Shown: positions 1 through 13,614 of the stretch, piece by piece
Layout: each line of letters begins with the position of its first letter
Position numbering within the stretch: the stretch's first letter is position 1
Assembly: GCA_022818135.1 (NCBI GenBank)
Contig: JAFMSR010000001.1
Coordinates: forward strand, 1,155,921-1,219,920
Direction of reading: 5' to 3'
Source of the DNA: Saxidomus purpurata
Lineage: Eukaryota > Mollusca > Bivalvia > Venerida > Veneridae
Length of the DNA: 64,000 nt
The notes under the pieces: generated by a model
Database searches by the model: none
Seen by the model: the letters and a program-made list of their open reading frames with translations, nothing else
What the model was told of the DNA's origin: nothing
Made by a program: the position numbers and the translations under genes

Positions 1-340
1 ATTGGATATCAAAATGAGTTTTGTAAATTTATTATTGTAAGAAATTTGTAAACTTTTTGCAGAAAAATGACACGGGAACAACTTTACAGGAAAATAAAGT
101 AGGTCATTGAGTATTGTGATTCCCTCATTACAACTGTTATGATTTGAAACAAATTTCTATTTGTCTTTCACTCTCTCGGTAAAATATTTATTTGACACAA
201 ACACCTCTCTATCCAAATTATTTGTTGACATTTGTTCTCATGGCACAGTCTTCTTTCTCTGCAACTACATTTAATGTTCTTTTAACAAATAAGTGTTGCA
301 AGAAAACACAAAAAATTACAAATGTACACAGCAGATATAA
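1..340. other. Non-coding start of window
   Basis: AT-rich, no recognisable gene, splice set or repeat. A 62-codon plus-strand frame from 192 runs into the tandem repeat and is not gene-like. Confidence 0.5.
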
Positions 341-481
341 TTTTAATCAAGCACACAATTTAAATCAAGCACACAATTAATCAAGCACACAGTTTAAACA
401 AGCACACAATTTAAATCAAGCACACAATTTTAATCAAGCACACAATTTAAATCAAGCACACAATTTTAATCAAGCACACAC
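341..481 (+). repeat. Minisatellite, unit TTTAATCAAGCACACAA
   Basis: About eight copies of a 16-18 bp unit with small indels in the T/A part and an invariant CAAGCACACA core. Confidence 0.9.
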
Positions 482-1577
482 TAGTTTTCTATTTGCAATG
501 ATGTAAACTGCCTGTAGCATTACCAGAAATATTTGCCCATAGCATTATCAAAATGCTTGCTTAGGAGAAATCGGCTCTTCAATGTAAAGTACAATTTATT
601 AGTGTAGTTTCTATTCTCTAGACTACAAAAAGATTTGTTGGTATCTCTATACACCCTTTCAATTAATCGATAATCTATCGACCAAGAGTTGTGTCCCTTA
701 CCGGCTGTGATGTCATACGATGATAAATTGCACACATGAAACTACGCGACACTTACTGTAATAGTTAGTAAACATCAATAAGGTAAACAAGTTTACGGGT
801 AATTGGTAATGATTGTCATTTTATACACATTTCTACGAATATCATAATCATAAAATATAGAAGTTAACTGTGAAAAAAGGGGGGGGGGGGATTATTTAGA
901 AATATTTTAGAGAAAAAAACTGGGTATTTTGAATAAAAGTTTACAGAGCTGTAATTGTTCTGCGTTGAAATAAACAAAAAGAATATTAAGTGATTTACAT
1001 GAATTAAAGTAATTAAGCATGGTTTTGGAAGAATCTTGTCAAGAAACATTTTAAAAAAGTATGAGCTATGGGGGGGAGGAATACTCTAGACGGTTCCTGT
1101 AAGGGGATAATGTCCGTTACCGTAAAAAGTGCTATAATTATGTCTGGACTAATTATGTTACTAAGGCCTATTGAAATAACAATCAATGACATAATTAGAA
1201 ATATTAATTTTTAAACACCATCTTTTTTCATTTCCATGCAATTATTAATATATCATTTCCACAATGTAAGGTTATGAAATGAAAACTAAAATGAAAGGTA
1301 CCACATAAATGGCAACATAAATACTTTTAACTTGAAAGTTGCATCATACAGATGGGAGGTTTCGTGTTAAAATGTGAATATTGGTGATAATAACATTGTC
1401 AATTTTAATAAGATGTGTGTTACAATTCATTGGGGCCCTGTTCTGCAGTGTATATGTCATAAAACATCAGGTGGCGCACCAAAGCCCTTGGGCAGGGGTA
1501 ATCAGGGTAAAATGGGCGGGGGGCCCGTGTGGGGGGGGGGGTGGTGGGGTGGGTTTTATGACAATTTGGTGACCAGT
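482..1577. other. Non-coding, AT-rich, with G-runs
   Basis: No gene recognised. Poly-G near 879-890 and 1065-1080. G-rich low-complexity sequence from about 1500 leads into the next repeat. Confidence 0.5.
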
Positions 1578-2740
1578 TATTATGTCTCCCCCACCTGGGG
1601 GAGACATATTGGGGGTGGGGGGGGGTGGTGGGTGGTGTAGCCAGTCCGTGTGCGTCCATTCTCGCGTTTCGGAGGACGATAACTAGAGAGTTCCTTTTGA
1701 CCTACAGCTCTCAAACTTCATAGGAGAATGGTCTTATTGAGCAGATGATCCCTATTGTTTTTGGGGTCAGTAGTTCAAAGGTCAAGGTCACAGGACCGTT
1801 GGTCAATTTCTCGTTCCGGATGATAACTAGAGTTCCTTTTGACCTACAGCCCTCAAACTTCATAGGATGATTGGTCTTTAGAGCTGATGATCCCTATGTT
1901 TTTGGGGTCAGTAGGTCAAAGGTCAAGGTCACACTGACCGTTGGTCAATTTCGTTTCCGGATGATAACTAGAGTTCCTTTTACAGACCTACAGACCTCAA
2001 ACTTCATAGGATGATTGGTCTTTAGAGCAGAGATCCCTATTGTTTTTGGGGTCAGAAGGAGGTCAAAGGTCAAGGTCACAGTGACCGTTGGTCAATTTCT
2101 CATTTCCGGATGATAACTAGAGTTCCTTTTGACCTACAACCCTCAAACTGGGGAGTCCGTCAGTCCGTCCGTCCATTCTTCGTTCCGGATCGATAACTAG
2201 AGTTCCTTTTGACCTACAGCTCTCAAACTTCATAGGATGAATGGTCTTATTGAGCAGATGATCCCTATTGTTTTTGGGGTCAGTAGTTCAAAGGGGGGGG
2301 GGGGGGGGGTCAAGGTCACAGTGACCGTGGTCAATCTCGTTTGGGGGGGGGGGTGGGGGTCCTTTTTGTTTGGGGGGGGTGGGTGGGGGGCCTTTTGACC
2401 TACAGCCCTCAAACTTCATAGGATGATTGGTCTTATAGAGCTGAGATCCCTATTGTTTTTGGGGTCAGTAGGTCAAAGGTCAAGGTCATACTGACCGTTG
2501 TCAATTTCTCGTTCCGGATGATAACTAGAGTTCCTTTAGACCTACAGACCTCAAACTTCATAGGATGATTGGTCTTATTGAGCAGATGATCCCTATTGTT
2601 TTTGGGGTCAGTAGTTCAAAGGTCAAGGTCACAGTGACCGTTGGTCAATTTCTCGTTATAATTTGGGGTCACTAACTCAAAGGTCAAGGTCATAAGGGGG
2701 GAGACAAGTTTTTTTGTGAAAAACAATCTCTAGTTGATAT
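1578..2740 (+). repeat. Bivalve-type tandem repeat element with inverted ends
   Basis: Begins with the palindrome TATGTCTCCCCCACCTGGGG-GAGACATA and ends GGGGGGAGACAAG then TTTTTGTGAAAAACAATCTC. Between are about six copies of a roughly 145-bp unit (starting near 1677, 1819, 1960, 2108, 2182, 2375, 2516). Each has GATAACTAGAGTTCC, TGACCTACAG, CAAACTTCATAGGATGA, ATCCCTATTGTTTTTGGGGT and AAAGGTCAAGGTCA. The CTCCCCC/GGGGGAG ends suggest a non-autonomous mobile element carrying an internal satellite. Similar repeats are widespread in bivalves (recall, not searched). Confidence 0.8.
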
Positions 2741-4573
2741 GTAGCATTCATGTGAATTTATGGTTGAGTCTGAAACTAGATAAAATCTAATATGAAATCT
2801 AAGAAGCGCTACTGTCACGCCTTGATATTACTAGATCTGTCTCATTTTACAAATTAAGAGTAACATATTATTAGTTTTAGTTTAATCATCTTTTATTTTT
2901 CAACAATCACATATGTTAATACAATGTCATATATACACAATGAAACAAAATGCAATTTGTCGGGCCATAAGTTCTTGCAAACGGCCCTTCCCAGAATGAA
3001 AATATTAAACAAATTAATTATAAATATAAAAAACATAGTACTTGTTTTCTTAACTAAATATTTTGTGTCCGAGATCCCAACGCCGTGGATGACTGTTCCC
3101 AGTTTGGAACTCTAAATATTATCAAACAAAAACAGAATATTTAAAGTGGCTGCACAGTTGCCACCTAGGCCACGGACCTATATACACATATAGGTCCGTG
3201 CCTACGTGTAAGAAATTTGGTTTGACAATTAGGAACCTGCAATGATCTGAACAAAAGAGAGAAAAAATGTCTTTGCCTTAGAATAGTAAACTAATTGTTT
3301 GAATAATGTACATGTATGTAGCAAAATATATAAATTATGGTGGGTGTTAAACTCAAGCTTAATGTCATCACTGTATTGGAAACTGAAAATATTTCTTCAG
3401 CCAGTAATTTAATCTCTTATGAAAAGGTGAGTTAGCAAAGACAAACTTTTTGTAGCAGTTCCTTTATTTGTTCTTTATTGTAGATTTCTTAAGAATAAAG
3501 TAAACACTTATCGGTGACAACTGGGTTTGCTACATATCTACAACGCATATCACCAGTGCTAAAAATTGAAGATAAAAAAGGGTGCGGCTTCCGGTTAAAT
3601 CGCTGCAAACATTGATTCACTTCTCTCGTCATTCCACTATTATTTCATTTAGGTTATCTTGATACGGTATATGTCTACAGTTTCAAGCTGTAAAAGCTAC
3701 AAAAATACCTAGATCTAGTGTTCCTTCGTTTTTTGATGAAATAATATATGCAGGGTCAACATGTTCACGCTTGCGCCATTTTTCCTTTTAAAGGTGCATC
3801 CCCGCATGACGTCATCAAAGGGCAGATAATTCAAATTACCGATTAATTGAAAGGGTGTATATCCCACACCCATTGTGCTCTTGATCTTATAAAGACAAAC
3901 ATTTAATATTATTTTTTCAACCTTAATGTCCTGTATTGGATCGGAGTAGCTTATTTTGGTTTCCTTTATTAAATTCTTTATTTGTCCTACATATAGTTAT
4001 ATTATCTGTCTTTCAGTAAAGAATTTTCAAAACTCAATACTAAGTAAAATCATTGAGTGATTACTTCTAGGTACAATAGAGACATGATTCACATCAGTGA
4101 GCAGTGCTTGAGGCAAACAAAAAAATCAAGTTTTGCTTTTTTGACTGGATTTTTTTAAAACCAGGTGAATTGCCTTTCCTCAATATTTTGTTCTGCCAAC
4201 AATCAAATAAGTTACAACCCTCTATCATTTGTAGTACCGTACTACTTTTCAAACTTTTTTATTTCAATTTGGTAAGATATTTTGGTGATTTCCTCAATTT
4301 CATTCCAAGGTCCTCTTGTTCATGTATTAGCCACAGCTACTTTATCTGGGAAAAATGCACAAGATGTCGTAATATAAGGCATCATAAAGAATAGCACAAC
4401 ATCACATTATTTCATAATCATTCACTTTCATTCATTGCTTAGAATCTGTTGTCATGTTGCTATACGAGTGTTGTAGCTATACTATTGTATTTATTTAGTA
4501 GTGATTGTAATATGTAAATCTGTTGTCTTAGATGTTGTTGTTGTTGTGATTGATATTACCATTATTGCTGCAG
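2741..4573. other. Non-coding sequence
   Basis: AT-rich, no recognised gene. A short palindrome near 3163-3205 (GGCACGGACCTATATA / TATAGGTCCGTGCC) is a probable hairpin. TGTTGTTGTTGTTG microsatellite near 4530. Confidence 0.5.
3167..3202. repeat. Short inverted repeat (hairpin)
   Basis: CCACGGACCTATATACACAT is followed by ATATAGGTCCGTGCC; the arms GCACGGACCTATAT / ATATAGGTCCGTG pair with a loop of a few bases, with one mismatch at the outer end. Small fold-back, function unknown. Confidence 0.6.
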
Positions 4574-4663
4574 GAAATAACAGGGCATTGGAACAGAGCT
4601 ATGTTGGAACCAGCAGATTCTACATCGCATCATTCCATGCAGGGTTTAAATGACATAATATAA
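4574..4663 (+). CDS. Possible terminal exon of an unknown upstream gene
   Basis: A good pyrimidine-rich acceptor (ATTACCATTATTGCTGCAG) is followed by a phase-0 frame EITGHWNRAMLEPADSTSHH SMQGLNDII and TAA at 4661-4663. Codon usage looks exon-like. AATAAA follows at about 5575. No family is recognised. If real, an upstream plus-strand gene ends here, and the myosin motor exons would have to lie in 5.6-17.9 kb, where I see none. It could also be an alternative end or chance. Confidence 0.3.
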   Translation, partial: EITGHWNRAMLEPADSTSHHSMQGLNDII

Positions 4664-5187
4664 ATCATACTGTGGAACAAGTTGTGGAGTTTCCCCCTTT
4701 TGTCACAGTATTTTGTCGAAAACTGTTAACTTTATTCTAGTAAACAACCGTAACTCTGATATTAGTCTTAACAGAGTTGTGCCCCTCCTAAAAATCTTCA
4801 TGTTAGAATATTTGATATTTGACTAAATCCATGATTAGAGACACCAAACAGTTGGTTTTATTTTCAGTGTTGGCATTTATAGAGCAGCAGCCAAGAATTG
4901 GAGTATTTTAAGTAACACTTGAATTGAACACAAGCTCTTGCACGAACTGGTTCATTATGTTAGGAAAGGAATATGTTTATTGTAAATTAATCCATTTTTA
5001 TTTCCCCCAAGGTTTGCTGTCTGTTTATCGGCAGAGAAAATCCTGATGGTTGTCAATCTGCTAATGGATTAATTCATACTTTAACTTCTTATATATGTGT
5101 GTATACAAATAAGTAATGTAAGTGCTTGTAGGTACTTAAAAAGGCACTTATGTTGAATGTCCTTATATTTAGAGAACTGTACCTTTT

Positions 5188-5570
5188 AGCTCACATGAAC
5201 AAGTGTTCATGGTGAGAAATTGTGATCTCCTGACGTCTTTAATCTGTCTGTATGAACACTCTAGAAGTTACATTTTCTGTCAAATCATCATGAAAATTGA
5301 TGAGAATGATTGCCTTGTGCTAGATAATATGTTAGTCAAGTTTGAAACTGGATCCCATGAGACAAAACTATGTTGCTAGGTTGCAAATATTTTCTATCCG
5401 ATCGTGATTCTCATTCCAACAAACATTTTGATACTTATTGTTTTGATGAATTAAGAACATTGAAAATCCTTGCGCCAGGTTTACATGTCTTTTAAATGAC
5501 ATCAAAATCACCATGTTACCTGGTGTTACTATAGTTCACCTTTCTTTATGTGTGATGTTTTTATATTCAA
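5188..5570 (+). repeat. Diverged bivalve palindrome-headed repeat
   Basis: Starts TTTTAGCTCACATGAACAAG-TGTTCATGGTGAGAAATTGT, an imperfect hairpin (CACATGAACA/TGTTCATGGTG). It is followed by GATCTCCTGACGTCT, TCTGTCTGTATGAACACTCT and AGAAGTTACATTTTCTG. This is the form of the common molluscan 'TAGCTCACCTGA..GGTGAGC' repeat, degraded. Confidence 0.65.
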
Positions 5571-6619
5571 GGTTAAATAAACTATTATTATGATATTAGA
5601 TATATAACATTATATTTTTGCGGAATCTTTTATTACTTCTGTTTATTGTTATTATATCAAAACATTTTCTATGTTATTCCTTGCATCTACCTTATGTTTG
5701 TGAACTATGTAAACATAAACAAGCATTTTGGCATAATATCTCGGGCAATCCAGTCAATATCTGTTCAAAGTCCTATAAGAAGTTCAGTTCAGATTCGCAA
5801 AACCTGATCATATTTATGCATAGCACAGCTTGCTTGCTCCCGACAGCGGTAAGACATTAAGCTTTTGTTATAAGGGATCAGGAAACAACAGAACTGATGT
5901 AAGTAATCCAAAGTACTGTATTTATCCTAGTTAACACACCTAGGTGTGCTACTGGCCACAAGCGAGAGCATCAGATCTGTTTGAACCCTAGATAATAGCT
6001 TAAAATGAAAGTTTTAAAATGAAATTTTCATTTTTTTTGCCCAAAATGATGCCAATCAACTATGTCTGTTTTTACTGGGCTTCTAGATGGAGAACAAATT
6101 CTTCGTAGTGCAAATAACAAGCTTCATTTCAAACAACAAGTGGATACAAAGTTATCATTAAATTCTTTAATACTTGACAATTTAAGTGTCACTTTGTTTT
6201 TTTGTATTCTGTTTTATTGGTATTTCATGTAATATATGACCAGCATTTCCTCAGTGTGTCTATTAGTGCAGTGTGTTAAAGTAGGATAAATAATGTAGGA
6301 ACAGTGCATCGAGTCCTGGAGTTCTATACTTGCCTTGTGGAACGAGGATATTCTATAACTGTTTTCCAGTTTATTGACATGGAGAGACAGCCTCAGGTTA
6401 TAGGTTTATGGTGTCTCCAGGGACATCATGTGTTTTGAACTTAATGGTGTAAAACAACTGTACTTTCAAAACAGAAGTTTTCTATACCCTAGATAGCAAT
6501 ACTGGGAATTGGATTAGGATTGGCTCTGGTATTTTAAAACTGGTGTCTGTTTTTAATTTATTTTTTAAAAAGTGTTGCCAAATGAACAGTAACGTTGATC
6601 AGTTCTGTTATAACTTTAC
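5571..6619. other. Non-coding sequence
   Basis: No recognised gene. An 80-codon frame (5618-5860) looks like chance. Confidence 0.5.
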
Positions 6620-7010
6620 CCCCCCCCCCCCCCCAAAAAAAAAAGTTTGGTAAAAATGCTCTTAAATAACAGCATAATATGTGTCTTGTGTGAAAATAGT
6701 TTTTCTGTGAAAGGTCAAGGTCACTGCACTTCCTTCTTGTTTTAAGTTTCCAGTATTTAAGTTCCTTACCAGTCAGGAGATTTTAGTTATACTTTATGCA
6801 GAAGTATTTTGTCTTTCACACAAAGGGAATGTGTCCTGTGTTAAATTTGTCCACAATTTCAAAGGTCAAGGTCATTGTCATCACTTTTTAATTTTTCGTG
6901 GGGCCATAACAAGTGATGTTAGAAATATCATTCAGATGTGCATTAAACTATCAAGTTTTCACCACATTAAAGGTCAAGGTCACATAGTGACTTTTTTTGT
7001 TTTTGTAGAT
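6620..7010 (+). repeat. Poly-C tract and AAGGTCAAGGTCA repeats
   Basis: A run of about 17 C followed by A, then three diverged units, each with AAAGGTCAAGGTCA (near 6712, 6861 and 6970), spaced 110-150 bases. Related to the 1578-2740 element. Confidence 0.6.
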
Positions 7011-10000
7011 CTGTATTTCTTTTCAAGCATCAAACTTAAAATACCAATATACCAACATATAATGATTCTCAATAGGTTTACTGTAATTGTTTTGGATGAG
7101 TAACGTCCCTTGTTCTATATATGAAAAGCAGTTGCCTTAGCTAAATTTTGTGTTTAGGTTAACAGTACTTTTCTCTAACTTTATGACTATGACTCTAAGT
7201 AGTTATTGTACATTGTGAGATACAATAACAGTATTATAGTATTGAAGGCCATGATTGTAGGATATTTTATTAATCATCTTTTAGACAATTAGTCAGCCAG
7301 TAGTGTTTTAGATTTGTTATTTAATAATATACATTGATGCATTCAAAATTGCTACAGCTACTTAACACCATGATAACAGATAATGACGAGAAGCTGACAA
7401 CACTTACGTTTCAAGAGACAATCTGCACCTGCAAGGCGGGGCTCTCGCTTAATAGTCTAGAAGTTTTTCCTCCTTACATGTTTTTGCTAGGTTAAATTAA
7501 AAAAACATGCATCCCCAATCAGTTTGTTTAACTACTGTCTTAGCACTGTTAAGAAATATACAGGAAACTCTTTTGCTTTGTTCTCCTTATTGATATATCT
7601 CAGCAGAAGAAGTTGAATGTTAACATCCAGATTAAAACAGACTTTAAAACTTGTACTCATGTACTTAAAGTTCACAATGGACAAAGTTTCATTTATTGAC
7701 ATGAAGTCTCATGACAAAAAAAGTTATTTTGACCGACCACTTCGGTTATAGAGCGGACTTTGTACTCTTGTACTGAAAAATATTTTGAAGCCAATTCAGT
7801 TAATGATTTTAGTTGGTCTGTTCAAATAATAATACAAACTAAAAAAAAATCTCAACAAAATTCTGCATCAAACCATCAGGTACAAACTTTGCATGCCAGC
7901 CTCTCTTTCCAGAGATAATGCTGGTTATCTCTTGAAATTTCCACAAAGGTCTCTGAGATCTGTAAACAAGATTATAGCTATTTGGTAAAATTTGGCAAAA
8001 CTCTAACCACCTTTCTGGATTAGGAAAATCCTAATTAAAGGTTTGCATGCAAATTGCTACTGTAAAAACTAATGCAGATATTGGGGTAATATGTAAGACA
8101 AGTGTTTGGGATGAGCTTAATGTCCAGAAGAACAAGTCCTCCTATATTTTGACAAAATTATACCATCTCCAGTTACAGACACTAAGTCTTGCCGTATGGG
8201 GAGTGACTCCCTCCAAACTTGCTTAGATAACAGCCATACATTATTTTATGGCCCTAGATTGTATACTAGTGATAGAAATATGCCATTTAGCATGGTGCTG
8301 ATCTGGCCATAGGGAGGGGGTGGGGGGGAGGGTCACTTTCCATACTCCCAGATTGCCCTGTTAGTGCCCCTAATATACTAATAAAACCCTACAAATAGGC
8401 AAACATGGTGTCTTTATGAACATCTCTTGGGATTTTGCTGATGTTTACCCTAGCATAAACATGTCAGTCCCGACCTTGAAGAGGAATGTGCTTAAGTACC
8501 TGTTAAATAATTCAGTAGAAAAGTGTACAAATTTAGAACACATTCTAATTAATGTTTCATAAGGTTCTTCTTGGGAAATGGTAAACCTTCTTAAAGCTTT
8601 GAGTTACATCTGTGTTGGTTTGTAGGAAATGTTAATAAAATCTTGGCAGAAGTTAGTCCATGCAAATGGTTGTGTAACATAGCAGATTCCAAATGTCAGG
8701 CTACTGAATATTACTAATGGGCAATTTTATGTTAGTGCTACAGTTTCAATCAGAAATGGGGTTTAGGAAGAACATTTCTAGATGCAGTCAAAGTCCTGTT
8801 AGAAGCCCCCTTCCTTATAAAGACCTCCCTGACTTCTTTTACTAGCATAAACATTCAGAGTGCTCACAGATTTTCTCCATTTCTCACATATTTTCGCGAT
8901 TCTCATGACCTTTCGAGCAAAACACTTCGTAACAGATATTGCTGGGTAACTGTAAATTACAGACCTGGAAACTAAATGTCTCCCATGCCCTTTAGAAAAT
9001 GTTCTTTCCATTTGTTCAATTTTTGTTTGTCCACTTCTGGTCAAACTTGTCCAGATGTGTTCAAACAAAGCAAGAATATCAATCCATATTTCTGTAAAAA
9101 ATGTTTCTAGGAAATTACAATTTGCTTGTTGGTGATGAAAATTGTAAGACATCATTCTGTAGTCATGTAATGAAGTATGTGAAGACAGTGTGTTTCAGTG
9201 ATCTATCAGTTTATATTGTTTGGAGACAGGATTGTCTGAGAATTGACTGGTTGCAGTCTTGCAGGTGGAATTTTGTAGCACATTCTAAACAATAGCGTTA
9301 TACTTTGACAGTTGTTTATGAATATAACAATGCAAGAAGAACACAATCTTGCAGGTAATTCTGGTACTTTAAGAGTTCTTTGTGAAGGTTTCCATATGAA
9401 ATAATGACAGTGTTTATTTTTCTTACCTGAAAAAACACTGATTTGCTAATTGTTTTTAGTATGCTGATTAAATATTTATAAATGTACTTCAGTTTTTCTG
9501 AAGGTACTTCAAAGATTAAAGACTTTAAAGGTTTATTTTTCATTTACCTGACATTTTTTACCTGATGTGTATAATTTGCTTTTTCAGCTTTAGTTAATTA
9601 TATGCTTTCAGTTGTGTTTGTTTGTTTTGTCTGTCCATCCGTGTTTCATTCATTTTGACCACTTAATAACTAACAAAATCCAGCTAGTATTTGCTATTAA
9701 TTACATTGAGCTGAATTGTTTGTTTTACATGTACATTACATTCTCTTGAAATTATTATAAATGTTGGGCTGAGCAAGAACAACTCTGTACAGCATAAACA
9801 TGTGCAGGAAATGTCAAGTTATGAAACTGTACATGTTTTCATATATTTTGTATATATTAATTATAAAGACATACGATGTAAATGGCACTGGTATTATGCA
9901 TATATTATGTTCTTGGAGTCATGTGTGGTGCTACAAGAAGGAAATTTGTAACAAACAACAATATATATATGTTAAAAATACAGATGTTAAGTTGAGGTTG

Positions 10001-12194
10001 ATGGCTGAAGAAGATGGACTTTCCAATGTGAATATATATCTTATGAAATGGGATGTATTGTTTCAGTTCTAAGGCAGTCACGGTAAGTTGACTGATTAGT
10101 GTCGATTGTTTTATTTCAGAGTTTTGAATATGAATCATAGAAAGGATATAGTAAATGAAAATAATAATTCTAAGGGCTTTTGAAAAATTGACCATTACAT
10201 ACCTTTCATGTTTCCAGTTTTACCAATTATTCAAAGCTTTAATTTAAGTTTTCATGATATAAAAGTATTAAAAGCACTGGAAGCATAGAAAAATCTAAGG
10301 ACAATGCAAAGTCTCGTTTGAACAGTGTAAATAAGCAAAGGGAGGAGACAATGCAGTATGGATATCATGTCTTGTTGTCTCAAATTATCTTGAGACCATT
10401 TACATCATGTTCTTATTTAATCCATCATGTCTTTTGCATATTTCCATCTTGTTATCATGTTTTCAGAATTTCTTTAATCTTTTATTATCCTTATTTCAAT
10501 TATTTTTTCACATCCTCCAATCATGTTATCTTTATATTAACTTCCTGTTTGACAAGTACTATACTATGGGATGATAGAGAATACAGAAGGGGTATAATGG
10601 AAATAACGCAAGGTACAATGGAACTATACAAAGGCATGATTGAACGATGCACATTTATGTGCATTATTCCATTTAACTGCCATGTAGTGTCCTATTTGTC
10701 CCTTTGTGTTTTCAATTTCTTTTGGCTTCTGCACATCCAAGCGGTATATATCAGTTTGTTTTGGCCTGTGTATAGCCTGTAATACAACATTCACAACCCA
10801 TAAAAGTATGTACAGTATGTTTGAAACCGTACAATAATTGTATCAATCTTGAAGTATTAGTACAGTAAGTGTATGGTGTTTTGATATATTACCTTCTAAA
10901 ATGACATTAACACAAGAGTACCTTCATTCTGATGTACAGTCTGCTCTGTGAGTGCAGCACGTAGACAAAGCACTACCCCTCTACTGTTGCCATATCCATC
11001 AACCGTAACCTTAAAACCTTCTAATCATTGCCTAAACGCCAGGTCACCCCGACAATGTAATTCTTTGGAGACGTGTTTTCCTAACTTGACACATTATTGT
11101 CAAAGAATAGTCAGTAAACAATTTCTCAAATCTGAAAGCAATCTTGCACAATACTGGTATGATTGTCTGGTGTAGGCTGCCAGCAAATGTCAGTTGGGAC
11201 AAAATTACTTGGCAGAAATGATGGAGTAATTCTTGTTTTCAGTTTTAGAGAGTCCCTAAGGGGACAACACTCACCGTATGGAAGGATTTTCCTGACAAAT
11301 AGACCACTGTGTGTGGGAAAATATAGATTTTCAGTAGGAAGAAAGTGTGATAAAAGTTAATACCACTTAGATATGTATAGCTATTTTAATGGGTTTTGAC
11401 ACAAAAACCTTGCTGGGGATAATATAAGTTTCAAAGATAGCAATTTCCAGCAAAGAAATTTAGATGAAAACAACTTGCTGGATCTCTCTTAAGACTAAAA
11501 GATTTTGCTCCTTTTTTCACAAATGTCTCACTTTTGCAGGGTTTTTTGTCTTTTGGCAGCTTTAAGGATTCTGGTTTGCAATTTATGGATTCTTTCCATT
11601 GTTAATAGCTCATTTCTTAAATTGTTTTGTAAGTCAAATACAGTTTGAATTGATATGGCCTTGTAGAGAAAGACGTGCAGACTTTGGCAGCTGGGAAATC
11701 TTTACTTTTGTTAATAGCTTTAATAGACATAACTGTCAGAAACTGATGTCAGATGTAAGTTGTTGCTGATGGAATTATACCAAGCCCTCTGCATAATCTG
11801 ATAGAATCAAATGTCTGCTGGTATAAACAAACACAGAGTGAAGTTGGCAGTACATTGCAGTGTTATTGACATCCATCAGGTGGAAACCAAATGTCATGCC
11901 ACAGGTTTCTCTGAACATTCTCCCAACAGCATCGATGACATCAGTACATCAGATTGTGACATGTTTAGTACTTCATATTCTGACAGTCACATATAACCAT
12001 GAGTTCTCGGGACCTTCAATATTTTTGATATGGGTGTGTGCATTTCTCAATTTTGACAGTTTATTGTTCATGTGAATTTACAGTAACAATTTAACAACTA
12101 ATTTAATAACTGATTAGCGATGAGATGCATAATCAGATTGGTCATATAATAGTTGTTAAAATGTAAGCAAGACATATAAATGTTAATAGATTAG
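7011..12194. other. Non-coding, AT-rich; no gene recognised
   Basis: Long frames here (118 codons minus at 8799-9155, 154 codons plus at 10318-10782) lack domain resemblance and splice context. G-run near 8318-8330. I looked for myosin motor signatures (P-loop GESGAGKT, NSFEQ) and saw none. Confidence 0.5.
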
Positions 12195-12279
12195 TCACTG
12201 ATTTATGATGCTTTGAAATATAAAAAATGAAAATACAATGTAAAAGGGAGATAAATGTGTTGTTAATTTGAGAATTTTT

Positions 12280-12450
12280 GAGATTGAATCCTTGATATTG
12301 ACAATCCTTAACTTTAAAACTTTAAAGTGACATCTTGCTGCTGGTCTTTCAATCAAAGTGTTGCATAGGTTTGGTACAGCTGCACTAAGAAAGGTTTCAG
12401 ATGCAGCATTAAAGTTTTCAAGTTCAGTTCTGTTGCCATAGATAAACAAC
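12280..12450 (-). pseudogene. Possible decayed non-LTR retrotransposon RT end
   Basis: The minus-strand frame reads NFNAASETFLSAAVPNLCNT then FKVLKLRIVNIK. Its spacing resembles the 'f..aAp.lWN.LP.......FK..L' C-terminal motif of reverse transcriptases of non-LTR elements, with W replaced by C. No upstream RT domain is visible. Short and uncertain. Confidence 0.3.
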
Positions 12451-13614
12451 AATAATACCTAATTAAATTGTTTTTTCTTTGCAATAAATATGTTCTCGTC
12501 ATTGAGTGATGTAGTAATTTGAAAATCATAGCCATGCGGGCATTGGTAGGATAACAGAAAATATATATCACTGACTCATTGGAGCCATAAAAACTTCCAA
12601 AAGAATTGTGATTATTTTACATATAAAGGATTCAAGCAGACAGTTATATAAGGAGACTATTCCCTGGTTCTGATTACTTCTTTTGTGAGTAAGACGGAAA
12701 ATGTTGCCTTTAATCTGTTATAGAAAAATCAATGTGCCATGAGATATAGCAAGATACCACATTGTTAATGGGCTCTGCAAAAAAATAGACCAGTAAATAA
12801 TTCAATGAGAACGAAAGCCACTGTGTTTCTGGCTTCGAGAATTGCCGGTTTGTTTATGTAGTCCATTTATAGACGCTAAGTGCCAGTAAATGGAGTGGGG
12901 AAGGAAATGTTGAAGCTTCTTCGTAAACATAAACTTGTAATGATTTACACATTATTTTTTTTTCATAAAAGATTGGGTTTATATACAGTGCTGAAATAGG
13001 TTCCTCTGGTTATTGACCTTTACACCTGCAGAGGTATTGTGTTAAAATCTCCAGGAAGCTCATTGAGAAATGTGAACAAAATGTTAATGGTATCACACAG
13101 AGGCAGGTACCAGCTCATTCCATACTTTGAAATATTAATAGCAATTGTAATTACCATTTATAATGCCACTATTCCATTTTTATAAAAATTTCGTACACAG
13201 TTCAAATTTGTCATCGGAGGAAAATCAGAACCCTGCCAGATTCTTTCTATGAAGTAGTAAGTCATCTTAGATGCTTCAAGATGTGAATTGAAAAAGTTGC
13301 TATAGTAGTGTAATGAATTTCTGTATTGCTTTCTTGCATTATTAAATGGTTGTAAAAATGGACAGGTTGGGTGCTATATCCCTTAGTATAGAAGTTAACA
13401 GTAACATTGTGCAAAGATTCTGTTCCTTCGTTCAACTGATAAAAATGATTTATCATGTTAACTACATGCAAAACAGCAAAATGCCTTTTAGGGACCCCTT
13501 TTACATTTTCTGTCTGTTTGTCTGTCTGTCAAGCTGTAATTGTGCCCAAACCATATTGTATCCATCAAAGGGAGCAAACTTTACATTTCAGTAGGGAAAG
13601 CTGGTGACAGTTTG
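12451..13614. other. Non-coding sequence
   Basis: No recognised gene or repeat, apart from a TCTGTCTGTCTGTCTGTC microsatellite near 13511-13530. Confidence 0.5.

Noticed and set aside
1490..2410. Gly/Trp- or Pro-rich frames in G-rich sequence
   Set aside because: Low-complexity G-runs of the repeat element.
8799..9155. 118-codon minus-strand frame
   Set aside because: No domain, no phase-compatible neighbours, intronic or intergenic position.
10318..10782. 154-codon plus-strand frame
   Set aside because: Hydrophobic, AT-driven composition without family resemblance; most likely chance.
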